Assembly: GCA_017643965.1 (NCBI GenBank)
Contig: JAEPMM010000046.1
Coordinates: forward strand, 1-13,040
Direction of reading: 5' to 3'
Origin: Marinobacter sp.
GTDB taxonomy: Bacteria > Pseudomonadota > Gammaproteobacteria > Pseudomonadales > Oleiphilaceae
DNA: 13,040 nt
The translations under genes were made by a program, and so were the position numbers. Shown piece by piece: positions 1 through 6,230 of this stretch. The notes beneath the pieces were generated by a model, which saw only the letters and a list, made by a program, of their open reading frames with translations, had not been told where the DNA came from and ran no database searches. Positions within the stretch are counted from its first letter, which is position 1. Every line of letters starts with the position of its first letter.

Positions 1-1
1 C

Positions 2-274
2 GGCATCCACCCCAAACGCAAGGCCGGGCGCATCAGCCTGGACCGGTACAACCGCCTGGTGGACACCATCCGGGAAACCCTGAGCGCGGCTATTCTCATG
101 GGCGGCACCACACTGAGGGATTTTGTGAACAGCGACGGCAAGCCCGGCTACTTCGCCCAGTCGTTGCTGGTGTACGGGCGCGGCGGCCTGCCCTGCGCGG
201 AATGCGGCACCCCGCTGAAGGAGATCCGCATGAACCAACGCTCTACGGTTTACTGCGGTCGCTGCCAGCGCTGA
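2..274 (+). CDS. mutM: Formamidopyrimidine-DNA glycosylase, C-terminal part (5' end outside window)
   Basis: Base-excision repair glycosylase/AP lyase that removes oxidised purines such as 8-oxoguanine. Only the last ~90 residues are present; the frame is open from base 2. The visible part carries the GIHP..KAGRIS helix region, the GGTTLRDF..SDGKPGYFAQ segment and the C-terminal zinc finger, seen as CAEC then YCGRC (a C-x2-C ... C-x2-C pair). These are family hallmarks and the C-terminus ends at the usual place just after the second CxxC. The N-terminal catalytic proline lies outside the window, so activity cannot be judged. The next gene starts 167 bases downstream with its own ribosome site. 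Confidence 0.95.
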   Translation, partial: GIHPKRKAGRISLDRYNRLVDTIRETLSAAILMGGTTLRDFVNSDGKPGYFAQSLLVYGRGGLPCAECGTPLKEIRMNQRSTVYCGRCQR

Positions 275-298
275 CGCACCGTGAAACAGGAAATTCGT

Positions 299-326
299 TT
301 GAAAATGCGCAAATATGATTCATAGT
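299..326 (+). promoter_or_regulatory. Possible sigma70 promoter for the 442-774 gene
   Basis: A -35-like TTGAAA (299-304) lies 16 bases before a -10-like CATAGT (321-326). A second -10-like TACAAT is at 352-357 without a good -35. The region is AT-richer than its surroundings. Assignment is by motif only. Confidence 0.3.
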
Positions 327-441
327 TAACAGAGTATCCACAGTCGTCGGCTACAATCAGAGTTCATAAGACATAGCCTGCAGCCCGGCGCTCCCAAGCC
401 GACGTACAGGAAAGACAGGCAAGATTCAGGAGACACACGAA

Positions 442-774
442 ATGACCGGCAAGATTTCTCGCGCAGTAATGACCACCCTGGCAGTTTGCCTGCTCACGTT
501 TTCCTCCCTTGGCCACGCCCAGGGGATCGACGAAACGCCGTCGGCGCTTGCCATGACCGGTGACGCACTGCTGGTTCGCCCCGCGCTGTTCGCCACCACT
601 ATCGTAGGCACCGCGGTTTACCTGGTCTCCCTGCCGTTCTCTGCCCTGGGCGGTAACGCCGGCGAAGCCGGTGAAGTGCTGGTGGTCGGACCGGCCAAAG
701 CTGCGTTCGTGCGTTGCCTGGGTTGCAGCCGCACCGGCCGCCGCGCCGAGCCGGTCCAGCAAGACAGCAACTGA
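442..774 (+). CDS. Small exported/membrane protein of unknown function
   Basis: A 110-residue protein. The start is supported by AGGAGA at 428-433, eight bases before the ATG. Residues 1-27 look like a signal peptide ending in HAQ, followed by a short polar stretch and a hydrophobic segment around residues 40-70 (LLVRPALFATTIVGTAVYLV then SLPFSALGG). The pattern 'MTGDALLVRP..ATTIVGTAVYLVSLPF' resembles a family of ~100-residue gammaproteobacterial proteins that databases often label 'multidrug transporter' without functional proof; I place no weight on that label. It is probably monocistronic, since a strong terminator follows at 815-851. Its role is unknown. Confidence 0.8.
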   Translation: MTGKISRAVMTTLAVCLLTFSSLGHAQGIDETPSALAMTGDALLVRPALFATTIVGTAVYLVSLPFSALGGNAGEAGEVLVVGPAKAAFVRCLGCSRTGRRAEPVQQDSN

Positions 775-814
775 TCCGTAATATCCCCGCTTGCCAAACC
801 CCGGCGGATTCGGC

Positions 815-851
815 AGCCTGAAGTGACACTCACTTCAGGCTGTTTTCGTTT
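815..851 (+). terminator. Intrinsic terminator after 442-774 gene, abutting yrfG
   Basis: AGCCTGAAGTG (815-825), loop ACACT and CACTTCAGGCT (831-841) form a perfect 11-bp stem, followed by the T-rich tail TGTTTTCGTTT. The tail runs directly into the next ATG at 852. Confidence 0.85.
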
Positions 852-1541
852 ATGGTGAACTGGTCCTCTCTCAACACGGTGTTCCTCGATATGGACGGCA
901 CCCTGCTGGATCTGCATTTCGACAATCACTTCTGGCTCGAGCACCTGCCTGCGCGCTACGCCGAGCATTACGATCTCAGCCCCGACGAAGCCCGCAACAC
1001 CCTGATTCCGATGATCATGGCGGAGCGCGGCAAACTGCAGTGGTACTGCACCGATTACTGGAGTGACCGCCTGCAGCTGGACATCACCGGCCTGAAAGCG
1101 GAAGTGGGGGATCGCATCGGCTACCGCCCGTTCGTGACCGAATTCCTAGATGCGGTTCGCGAGGCCGGCCTGCGCTCGGTGATTGTCACCAACTGCCACC
1201 CCGATCCGCTGGCATTGAAACTTCGCCACACCCAACTGGACACGCGGGTGGATGGCATAATCTCCAGCCACGACCTGGGCAAGCCCAAGGAAGACCCGGA
1301 ATTCTGGCGCGACCTGGCCGGCCGCGAGCCTTACCACCCGGAACACACCCTGATGGTGGACGACAGCTTCCCGGTGCTGGAAAGCGCCCGCACCGCCGGC
1401 ATTGCCCAGTGCCTGGCCATACTGGCGCCCGACAGCCAGCAGGAAGCCCGGGAAAAGCACCCGGAGATTCCCTCTATCCACCACTTCAGTGAAGTCCTGC
1501 CGGCGTTGCGCCAGCGACAGCCCCTGCCATCAGGCGAATGA
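852..1541 (+). CDS. yrfG: HAD-family nucleotidase, YrfG-like (GMP/IMP 5'-nucleotidase)
   Basis: A 229-residue haloacid-dehalogenase-superfamily phosphatase. Motif I is FLDMDGTLLD (nucleophile D13, acid/base D15). Motif II is the T113 in IVTN. The motif III lysine is K144 or K146 in GKPKEDP, and motif IV is MVDDS (D170, D171). 'DMDGTLLDLHFDNHFW' and 'LQWYCTDYW' match the E. coli YrfG type, which dephosphorylates GMP and IMP. Position immediately before hslR and hslO supports the assignment. The ATG at 852 sits right after a terminator T-tract and has no clear Shine-Dalgarno. No earlier in-frame start is evident and a later one would cut motif I, so the start is kept. The substrate is inferred from the family. 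Confidence 0.88.
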   Translation: MVNWSSLNTVFLDMDGTLLDLHFDNHFWLEHLPARYAEHYDLSPDEARNTLIPMIMAERGKLQWYCTDYWSDRLQLDITGLKAEVGDRIGYRPFVTEFLDAVREAGLRSVIVTNCHPDPLALKLRHTQLDTRVDGIISSHDLGKPKEDPEFWRDLAGREPYHPEHTLMVDDSFPVLESARTAGIAQCLAILAPDSQQEAREKHPEIPSIHHFSEVLPALRQRQPLPSGE

Positions 1542-1562
1542 GCCGGTTATAATATGGCCATA
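1524..1562 (+). promoter_or_regulatory. Putative promoter of hslR with palindrome at the start site
   Basis: A perfect TATAAT (1548-1553) is preceded at 18 bases by CTGCCA (1524-1529, four of six -35 matches), overlapping the end of yrfG. A 10-bp palindrome, TATGGCCATA (1553-1562), lies just downstream of the -10 box. No sigma32-type -10 (CCCCAT-type) was seen, although the gene is a heat-shock gene in E. coli. Confidence 0.4.
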
Positions 1563-1582
1563 CGCTCATCAGGTGAGGAGAC

Positions 1583-1993
1583 ATGACGGCTACCAGCAGC
1601 ACTGACGACCAGCGAGTCCGCCTCGACAAATGGTTGTGGGCAGCGCGTTTCTACAAAACCCGCTCCCTGGCCAAGGAAGCCATCGAAGGTGGCAAGGTTC
1701 ACTACAACAGCCAGCGCTGCAAGCCCGGACGGCTGGTGGAAACCGGCGCCAAACTCACCCTCAGGCTGGGCTGGCAGGAACGCATCATCATTGTCGATGA
1801 CATCAGCGACCGCCGCCGGGGTGCCCCCGAAGCCCAGGCGCTTTACCACGAAACCCACGACAGCGTGAAACGTCGCGAGGATCTGGCGTGGCAGCGTAAA
1901 ACCATGCAGGCCGCACAGCTGCCGCCGGCCCGGCGCCCTTCCAAGAAGGACCGCCGTGACATCCAGCGATTCCGGGAACAGAACAACATCTGA
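1583..1993 (+). CDS. hslR: Heat-shock protein 15, ribosome-associated S4-domain RNA-binding protein
   Basis: A 136-residue Hsp15 homologue. In E. coli it binds free 50S subunits carrying a nascent peptidyl-tRNA and helps recycle stalled ribosomes. The N-terminal S4 RNA-binding fold is plain: VRLDKWLWAARFYKTRSLA, then EAIEGGKVHYNSQRCKPGRLV (about residues 12-52). A basic C-terminal tail follows, rich in R and K (RRPSKKDRRDIQRFRE), typical of the family. The purine-rich AGGTGAGGAG at 1571-1580 supports the ATG. The gene is 41 bases after yrfG and 81 bases before hslO, so the two stress genes probably share transcripts. Confidence 0.95.
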   Translation: MTATSSTDDQRVRLDKWLWAARFYKTRSLAKEAIEGGKVHYNSQRCKPGRLVETGAKLTLRLGWQERIIIVDDISDRRRGAPEAQALYHETHDSVKRREDLAWQRKTMQAAQLPPARRPSKKDRRDIQRFREQNNI

Positions 1994-2074
1994 TTCAGCG
2001 CTGCGCCCGATTGGCCAGCCAGTCCGTATTCCCTTTGCCCGTTTATCACATTATTTTTTTCAGGAGACATCACC

Positions 2075-2929
2075 ATGGCATCCCAGGACCAGTTCCAGCG
2101 ATTTATCTTCGAGCACAGCCAGGTGCGCGGTGCCTGGGTGCAACTGGGTGAGAGTTACCAGGAAATCGTCAACCAGGCCCCCTACCCGGACACCGTGCGC
2201 CAGCTCCTCGGCGAATCCCTGGTGGCCAGCGTACTGATGAGCAGCACCCTCAAATTCGAGGGCACCCTGTCACTGCAGGCCCAGGGCGAAGGCCCGCTGC
2301 GCACGCTGATGGCGGAATGCAGCCACGACCGTATGATCCGTGGTCTGGCCCGTTTTGATGAACACGCAGTGATGGAAGAATCCTTCCACAACCTGCTGGG
2401 CGAAGGCCGCATGGCCATCACCATCACCCCGGACGACGGCCAGCGCTACCAGGGCGTGGTCCCCCGCGAGGAAGAGACCCTTGCCGGCTGTCTGGAAGAA
2501 TACTTCGAGCGGTCCGAGCAGCTGGCCACCAGCCTGATCATCTTCGCCAATGAAACCACCTGCGCCGGTTTGCTGCTGCAGCGCCTGCCCGGCACCAGCG
2601 ACAACGACGAAGACCTGTGGGACCGCATCAACCACCTGGCCCGCACCGTGGAAGCGGAAGAGTTGCTGGAACTGGACAGCCAGACCCTGCTGCACCGCCT
2701 GTTCCACGAGGAAACCGTGCGGGTGTTCGACGCCGAACCGGTCGCCTTCCGCTGCAGCTGTTCGCGGGAACGTACCCTGGGCGCGCTGGAAGCCATCGGC
2801 CGTGACGAGTGCTACAGCATCCTGGAGGAGCAGGGCTCCATCGAGATGGATTGCCAGTTCTGTCACGCTCACTATCGCTTCGATAGGAATGATATTGATC
2901 ATCTTTTCACCGGCCATACGCTACACTGA
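2075..2929 (+). CDS. hslO: 33 kDa redox-regulated chaperonin Hsp33
   Basis: A 284-residue holdase chaperone activated by oxidation. The C-terminal zinc-binding redox switch is intact: C227-S-C229 and C260-Q-F-C263, the CxC...CxxC pattern that releases zinc and forms disulfides under oxidative stress with unfolding. The N-terminal core contains family segments RGAWVQLGESY, LLGESLVASVLMSSTLKFEGTL and the GEGPLRTLMAEC stretch. Length is close to the E. coli protein. AGGAG at 2062-2066, eight bases before the ATG, sets the start. It follows hslR as in E. coli; yhgE, which intervenes before pckA there, is absent. Confidence 0.97.
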   Translation: MASQDQFQRFIFEHSQVRGAWVQLGESYQEIVNQAPYPDTVRQLLGESLVASVLMSSTLKFEGTLSLQAQGEGPLRTLMAECSHDRMIRGLARFDEHAVMEESFHNLLGEGRMAITITPDDGQRYQGVVPREEETLAGCLEEYFERSEQLATSLIIFANETTCAGLLLQRLPGTSDNDEDLWDRINHLARTVEAEELLELDSQTLLHRLFHEETVRVFDAEPVAFRCSCSRERTLGALEAIGRDECYSILEEQGSIEMDCQFCHAHYRFDRNDIDHLFTGHTLH

Positions 2930-3003
2930 CGCCACGGCTGATTGGCCCGAAAGCGAGATTTGACGCGGCTTTGCGGCCTGTCGTTTTTTACCGGCGTCTC
3001 TGG

Positions 3004-3009
3004 CATAAT
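3004..3009 (+). promoter_or_regulatory. Possible -10 box of pckA promoter
   Basis: CATAAT within GGCATAATAG lies 20 bases before the leader hairpin. No convincing -35 at 16-18 bases was found (GTCGTT at 2980-2985 is weak), so transcription may need an activator. Confidence 0.3.
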
Positions 3010-3028
3010 AGCGCGCCTGAATTGACCC

Positions 3029-3073
3029 GATTGCTCAGATTTCCGCCAATTTTGGGGGGCGGCCTGAGCAATC
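3029..3073 (+). promoter_or_regulatory. Large leader hairpin upstream of pckA
   Basis: GATTGCTCAG (3029-3038) and CTGAGCAATC (3064-3073) form a perfect 10-bp arm. A second 5-bp stem lies inside it (CCGCC 3043-3047 with GGCGG 3058-3062), with an AATTTTGGGG loop. No U-tract follows, so it is not a standard terminator. It ends 28 bases before the pckA start. It may be a leader RNA structure or a DNA operator; which is not decidable from sequence. Confidence 0.6.
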
Positions 3074-3101
3074 ATGAAGACATCCCGAGGGCGAGGTCGA
3101 A

Positions 3102-4634
3102 GTGAGCAACACTTATAATGATCTGAGTTCAGCACGACTGGTCGAGCTGGCACTGGAAAGACGCGAAGGCCAACTGGCCTCCAACGGTTCACTGGTGGTT
3201 CGTACCGGTGAACGCACGGGCCGTTCTCCCATGGACCGCTTTATCGTCGAAGAGCCGAGCACGGCAGACGACATCCAGTGGGGACCGATCAACCGCCCGT
3301 TCGACGCCGACAAGTTCGACGCTCTCTGGGACCGCGTTGAAGCCTACATCACCGAGAAAGACCGCTTCGTGTCCAACGTGCACGTGGGCTCTGACCCGGA
3401 ACACTACCTGCCGGTGAAAATGACCACCGAAACCGCCTGGCAGAACCTGTTCGGCCGCAACCTGTTCATCCGTCCGGACAGCTACAACACCGCCGACAAG
3501 CAGGAATGGCAGATCCTCAACGCCGCCAACTTCCAGTGCGTGCCCGAGCGTGACGGCACCAACAGCGACGGCTGCGTGATCATCAACTTCTCTAAGCGCA
3601 AAGTACTGCTGGCCGGCATGCACTACGCCGGTGAAATGAAAAAGGCGATGTTCTCGGTACAGAACTTCCTGCTGCCCGAGAAAGACGTACTGCCGATGCA
3701 CTGCTCCGCCAACGTCGGCGAAGACGGCGAAACCTGCCTGTTCTTCGGCCTCTCCGGCACCGGCAAGACCACCCTGTCAGCCGATCCCGATCGTTTCCTG
3801 ATCGGTGACGACGAGCATGGCTGGGGCCCGGGCACCGTGTTCAACATCGAAGGCGGCTGCTACGCCAAGTGCATCGATCTTAGCCAGAAGAACGAGCCGA
3901 TCATCTGGGACGCCATCCGCTTTGGCGCCATCGTCGAGAACGTGATGATCGACGAAGACACCCGCGAGCCGGACTACACCGACGTCTCCCTCACTGAAAA
4001 CTCCCGCTGCGCCTACCCGCTGGAGCACGTTGAGAAGCGCGTGATCGAGAACCGTGCCGGCGAACCGTCCCACATCGTCTTCCTGACCTGCGACATGACC
4101 GGCGTACTGCCGCCCGTGTCCATCCTTAGCAAGGAAGCCGCGGCCTACCATTTCCTGAGTGGCTACACCGCGCTGGTGGGTTCCACGGAAATGGGCAGCT
4201 CCTCCAAACTGAAGTCCACCTTCTCCACTTGCTTCGGTGCGCCGTTCTTCCCGCGCCCGGCCGGCGTGTACGCCGAGCTGCTGATGAAGCGCATGGATGA
4301 ATTCGGCAGTAAGGTGTTCCTGGTCAACACCGGCTGGACCGGTGGCTCCTACGGCGTGGGCGAGCGCTTCAGTATCCCCACCACCCGTGGCATCATCGCC
4401 GCCATCCAGAATGGCGACCTGGACGACGCCGAGACCGAGCACCTGCCATCGCTGAACCTGCAGGTACCGGTGAACGTACCGGGCGTAGACAACAACCTGC
4501 TGAACCCGCGTAACACCTGGGCCAGCAAGGAAGACTACGATGCCAAGGCCGCCGAACTGATCGGCCAGTTCGTGGAGAACTTCAAGAAGTTTGACGTGTC
4601 TGACGCGATCGTGGCAGCCGGGCCCAAGCTGTAA
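3102..4634 (+). CDS. pckA: Phosphoenolpyruvate carboxykinase (ATP)
   Basis: A 510-residue gluconeogenic enzyme: oxaloacetate + ATP to phosphoenolpyruvate + ADP + CO2. The kinase-1a/P-loop is GLSGTGKTTLS (about residues 216-226). The metal and phosphate-binding kinase-2 region is LIGDDEHGW (233-241), followed by FNIEGGCYAK. The N-terminal RTGERTGRSPMDRF substrate-binding region (R34-F47) and the C-terminal NTGWTGGSYGVGERF are also present, so the enzyme appears complete. The start is GTG at 3102 with a weak AGG at 3094-3096; homologues start near this point. The gene is followed by a strong terminator. Its position after hslO matches the conserved gammaproteobacterial order. Confidence 0.98.
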   Translation: MSNTYNDLSSARLVELALERREGQLASNGSLVVRTGERTGRSPMDRFIVEEPSTADDIQWGPINRPFDADKFDALWDRVEAYITEKDRFVSNVHVGSDPEHYLPVKMTTETAWQNLFGRNLFIRPDSYNTADKQEWQILNAANFQCVPERDGTNSDGCVIINFSKRKVLLAGMHYAGEMKKAMFSVQNFLLPEKDVLPMHCSANVGEDGETCLFFGLSGTGKTTLSADPDRFLIGDDEHGWGPGTVFNIEGGCYAKCIDLSQKNEPIIWDAIRFGAIVENVMIDEDTREPDYTDVSLTENSRCAYPLEHVEKRVIENRAGEPSHIVFLTCDMTGVLPPVSILSKEAAAYHFLSGYTALVGSTEMGSSSKLKSTFSTCFGAPFFPRPAGVYAELLMKRMDEFGSKVFLVNTGWTGGSYGVGERFSIPTTRGIIAAIQNGDLDDAETEHLPSLNLQVPVNVPGVDNNLLNPRNTWASKEDYDAKAAELIGQFVENFKKFDVSDAIVAAGPKL

Positions 4635-4649
4635 ACCCGCCCGCTCCAG

Positions 4650-4687
4650 AAAAAAGCGCCCTGCTCCCAGAGCACGGCGCTTTTTTT
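4650..4687 (+). terminator. Strong intrinsic terminator of pckA
   Basis: AAAAAAGCGCC (4650-4660) pairs with GGCGCTTTTTTT (4676-4687), with an inner TGCTC/GAGCA stem in the loop. A run of seven T follows the stem, and the A/T symmetry would also allow termination from the other side. Confidence 0.93.
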
Positions 4688-4722
4688 GTGCCTTCAGAAA
4701 GCCCTCCACCTAGGCAAAGCCA

Positions 4723-4965
4723 GGAAAAATGATCATTGCGACCATGAACTGGGTAAGTTTGTGGACCTCCGTAATTTTCCCCTCTGGATCAGTGGAATGG
4801 AGAGGTATTCGAAAACGCGGATAGTGGTTTTTGTGATCGTTTTTATTTGAGACCGAAATTAGGAAAACGCCCGGAACTTATTGACCTTATGGGGTTTTCT
4901 GCCTAGTTTTGGGGAATCGTTGAATTGAGATATGAGTCGGGGGAAAAGTGATCATTGGGACTCAT
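4723..4965 (+). repeat. Imperfect direct repeat flanking a non-coding stretch
   Basis: Copy 1 (4723-4745) and copy 2 (4942-4965) share GGAAAA-x-TGATCATTG-x-GAC followed by CAT, with two substitutions and one inserted base. Weaker look-alikes (GTGATC near 4832, TTATTGACC near 4879) lie between them. Spaced subterminal repeats of this sort occur at ends of IS21-type elements, so this may be an IS end relic. No transposase is visible. The 4688-4974 stretch has no gene. Confidence 0.45.
4881..4909 (+). promoter_or_regulatory. Candidate promoter driving the cassette array
   Basis: TTGACC (4881-4886, five of six matches) is followed after 17 bases by TAGTTT (4904-4909, three of six). The terminator of pckA lies upstream, so the first cassette needs its own promoter; this is the best motif seen. 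Confidence 0.28.
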
Positions 4966-4980
4966 ATACAAATGTTATAC
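4930..4980 (+). other. Dyad and core site at the left end of the cassette array (degenerate attC or attI-like)
   Basis: ATATGAGTC (4930-4938) and GACTCATAT (4959-4967) are a perfect 9-bp inverted repeat with a 20-base loop. Weaker pairing continues outward. GTTATAC (4974-4980) is the core box at which cassette 1 begins. No R'' box is recognisable on the left arm, so it may be a decayed attC or an attI relic. Confidence 0.5.
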
Positions 4981-4993
4981 GTAAGGAAAGTTG

Positions 4994-5587
4994 ATGTTCA
5001 TCCCTGGATTTATTTCAGTACTGATAGCCATAGTCGTTTCCATTCTCACCTACGGGATGGATCAGCTTGGTTTAGATGAGAAAGAATTTCTCAGTTTGAC
5101 GATTAGTGCCTGGGCTAGCGCTGGCGCACTGATCTCTGCGACTTTCGTGGTTTATGGATATCTGCTTAATGTTCGCGCTTTCGCAGAAGCAAATAAACCT
5201 AAGCTATTGGTTTTCTTGGAAAATGCCCAAGCCACTCTAATTCCAACAGGTCAAAATGTTCACCAAACTCGGATCTGTTATCGGAATGTTGGTGGTGTTG
5301 AGGCGGAAAATTTCTTTCTGTTCGCCCAACTGGTCGGTAGTAATGAGACGCTAGAAATACCCAGGCTGTTCAATGAAGCAATCGATCTCCAAATTGGCGA
5401 CTCGAGAGTTAGAGATTTTCCGACGGAGAGGTACCTCATAGACAATGGCATTCCACCTGCTGTGGTCCAGAATCTCGAAAAATATAGGCTGCGAGTTGGG
5501 TATAGTGTTCGGTCTTTAGGCAAAATCGTGAAGCGATCCTATGATTACTCGTGGGAATCCAGTACCCAAAGCTGGAACATCGTATAA
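4994..5587 (+). CDS. Cassette 1: two-TM membrane protein with soluble C-terminal domain, unknown function
   Basis: A 197-residue protein. ATG at 4994 is preferred over TTG at 4991 because AAGGA (4983-4987) sits six bases upstream of it. Residues about 4-20 and 36-59 are hydrophobic helices joined by a short acidic loop (DQLGLDEKEF). The ~135-residue remainder begins with KPKLLVFLENAQ and looks beta-rich, with a 'YRNVGGVEAENFFLF' motif of the kind seen in many two-TM proteins with a cytoplasmic beta-sandwich; that fold is inference. I do not recognise the family. The stop codon lies inside the R'' box of attC1, and the SD follows the opening core box directly, so the gene fills its cassette tightly. 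Base composition is AT-richer than pckA. Confidence 0.85.
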   Translation: MFIPGFISVLIAIVVSILTYGMDQLGLDEKEFLSLTISAWASAGALISATFVVYGYLLNVRAFAEANKPKLLVFLENAQATLIPTGQNVHQTRICYRNVGGVEAENFFLFAQLVGSNETLEIPRLFNEAIDLQIGDSRVRDFPTERYLIDNGIPPAVVQNLEKYRLRVGYSVRSLGKIVKRSYDYSWESSTQSWNIV

Positions 5588-5658
5588 CCAAGCCATGCAC
5601 CGGATGCCAAAACCTCCGCTTCGCTGCGGTTTTGTCCCGGTGATGGCGGGCGTTAAAT
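5582..5658 (+). other. attC site 1
   Basis: R'' is GTATAAC (5582-5588) and R' is GTTAAAT (5652-5658, fits GTTRRRY). The 77-bp site folds on itself: CATGCACCGG on the left matches the complement of CCGGTGATG on the right with one unpaired base, as for the extrahelical base of attC. The centre is an AAAACC...GGTTTT hairpin. The stop codon of ORF 1 and the ATG of ORF 2 lie in the two outer boxes. Confidence 0.9.
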
Positions 5659-6118
5659 GTTTATGATCGATCACGATAAATTCCAGGCCTTGGTCAAGCA
5701 GCTCTATGCCACGGTCAATGAGTTAGAAGATATGTTTCCGGGCAGGCACTTCACCCCGGATGGTCATATGGTTGGCAGTTTGGGTGAATGCCTCGTGGCC
5801 GACGCTTACAATCTGGAGCTTAAGACAGCGTCCAACAAAGGCTATGACGCCGTCACCGAAACCGGTTTGGAAGTTGAGATCAAGGCTACGCAGTCAAACT
5901 CTGTTGCGTTCCGGAGTCAGCCGCAGCATACGATCATCATCAAGATTCTGCGTGACGGAACATTCGAAGAAATTTACAACGGGCCAGGAACCCTTGTTTG
6001 GGAGCAGTTCACAGGTAAACGGCTACCGAGTAATGGTCAGTTTCAAGTCTCTCTAAACAAACTCCGGCAACTCAATCGAACTGTGGCTCAAGCGGACCGT
6101 GTGCCCAGGGCCATTTAA
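5657..6118 (+). CDS. Cassette 2: DUF6998-like protein with PD-(D/E)xK nuclease signature
   Basis: A 153-residue soluble protein. The sequence FPGRHFTPDGHMVGSLGECLVA..YNL...S.KGYDAV.ETGLEVEIKATQ resembles what I recall as the DUF6998 family (name from memory, not searched). It carries a restriction-endonuclease-like active-site set: E44 in SLGE, D64 in GYDAV, then E74-I-K76 in VEIKAT, nine residues after D64. That is the D...ExK arrangement of PD-(D/E)xK nucleases; catalysis is inference. The first ATG (5657) overlaps the core box GTTAAATG with no SD. A second in-frame ATG is at 5663 and either may be used. The stop lies in the attC2 R'' box. No methyltransferase or other partner is adjacent, so a classic restriction-modification pair is not present. 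Confidence 0.87.
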   Translation: MFMIDHDKFQALVKQLYATVNELEDMFPGRHFTPDGHMVGSLGECLVADAYNLELKTASNKGYDAVTETGLEVEIKATQSNSVAFRSQPQHTIIIKILRDGTFEEIYNGPGTLVWEQFTGKRLPSNGQFQVSLNKLRQLNRTVAQADRVPRAI

Positions 6119-6214
6119 CAAGGCGCATCAGTACGCGGCCGGTGGCCGCCGGACGCCCTTTACGTGGCTCCTTCGTCGCCACTCCAAGGTCGCCGCTGTG
6201 CTTCGGCGTTAGGT
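6113..6214 (+). other. attC site 2
   Basis: R'' is ATTTAAC (6113-6119) and R' is GTTAGGT (6208-6214); the site is 102 bp. The left GCATCAGTACGC pairs with the right complement GCACAGCGGC with unpaired bases. The central part has its own hairpins, for example GTGGC...GCCAC. The stop codon of ORF 2 (TAA 6116-6118) is inside R''. Confidence 0.9.
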
Positions 6215-6230
6215 TTTCCAAGGAGCTAGC

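Noticed and set aside
364..762. 132-codon - strand frame opposite the 442-774 gene
   Set aside because: The + strand gene has a ribosome site and signal-peptide pattern; the antisense frame has no recognisable features.
2270..2917. 215-codon - strand frame opposite hslO
   Set aside because: Antisense to Hsp33 with its intact zinc motif; no ribosome site or recognisable domain.
3777..4709. Open frame of 310 codons on the - strand opposite pckA
   Set aside because: It lies wholly antisense to a clearly conserved enzyme, has Gly/Val/His-rich composition typical of a GC-rich shadow frame, and extends through the pckA terminator.
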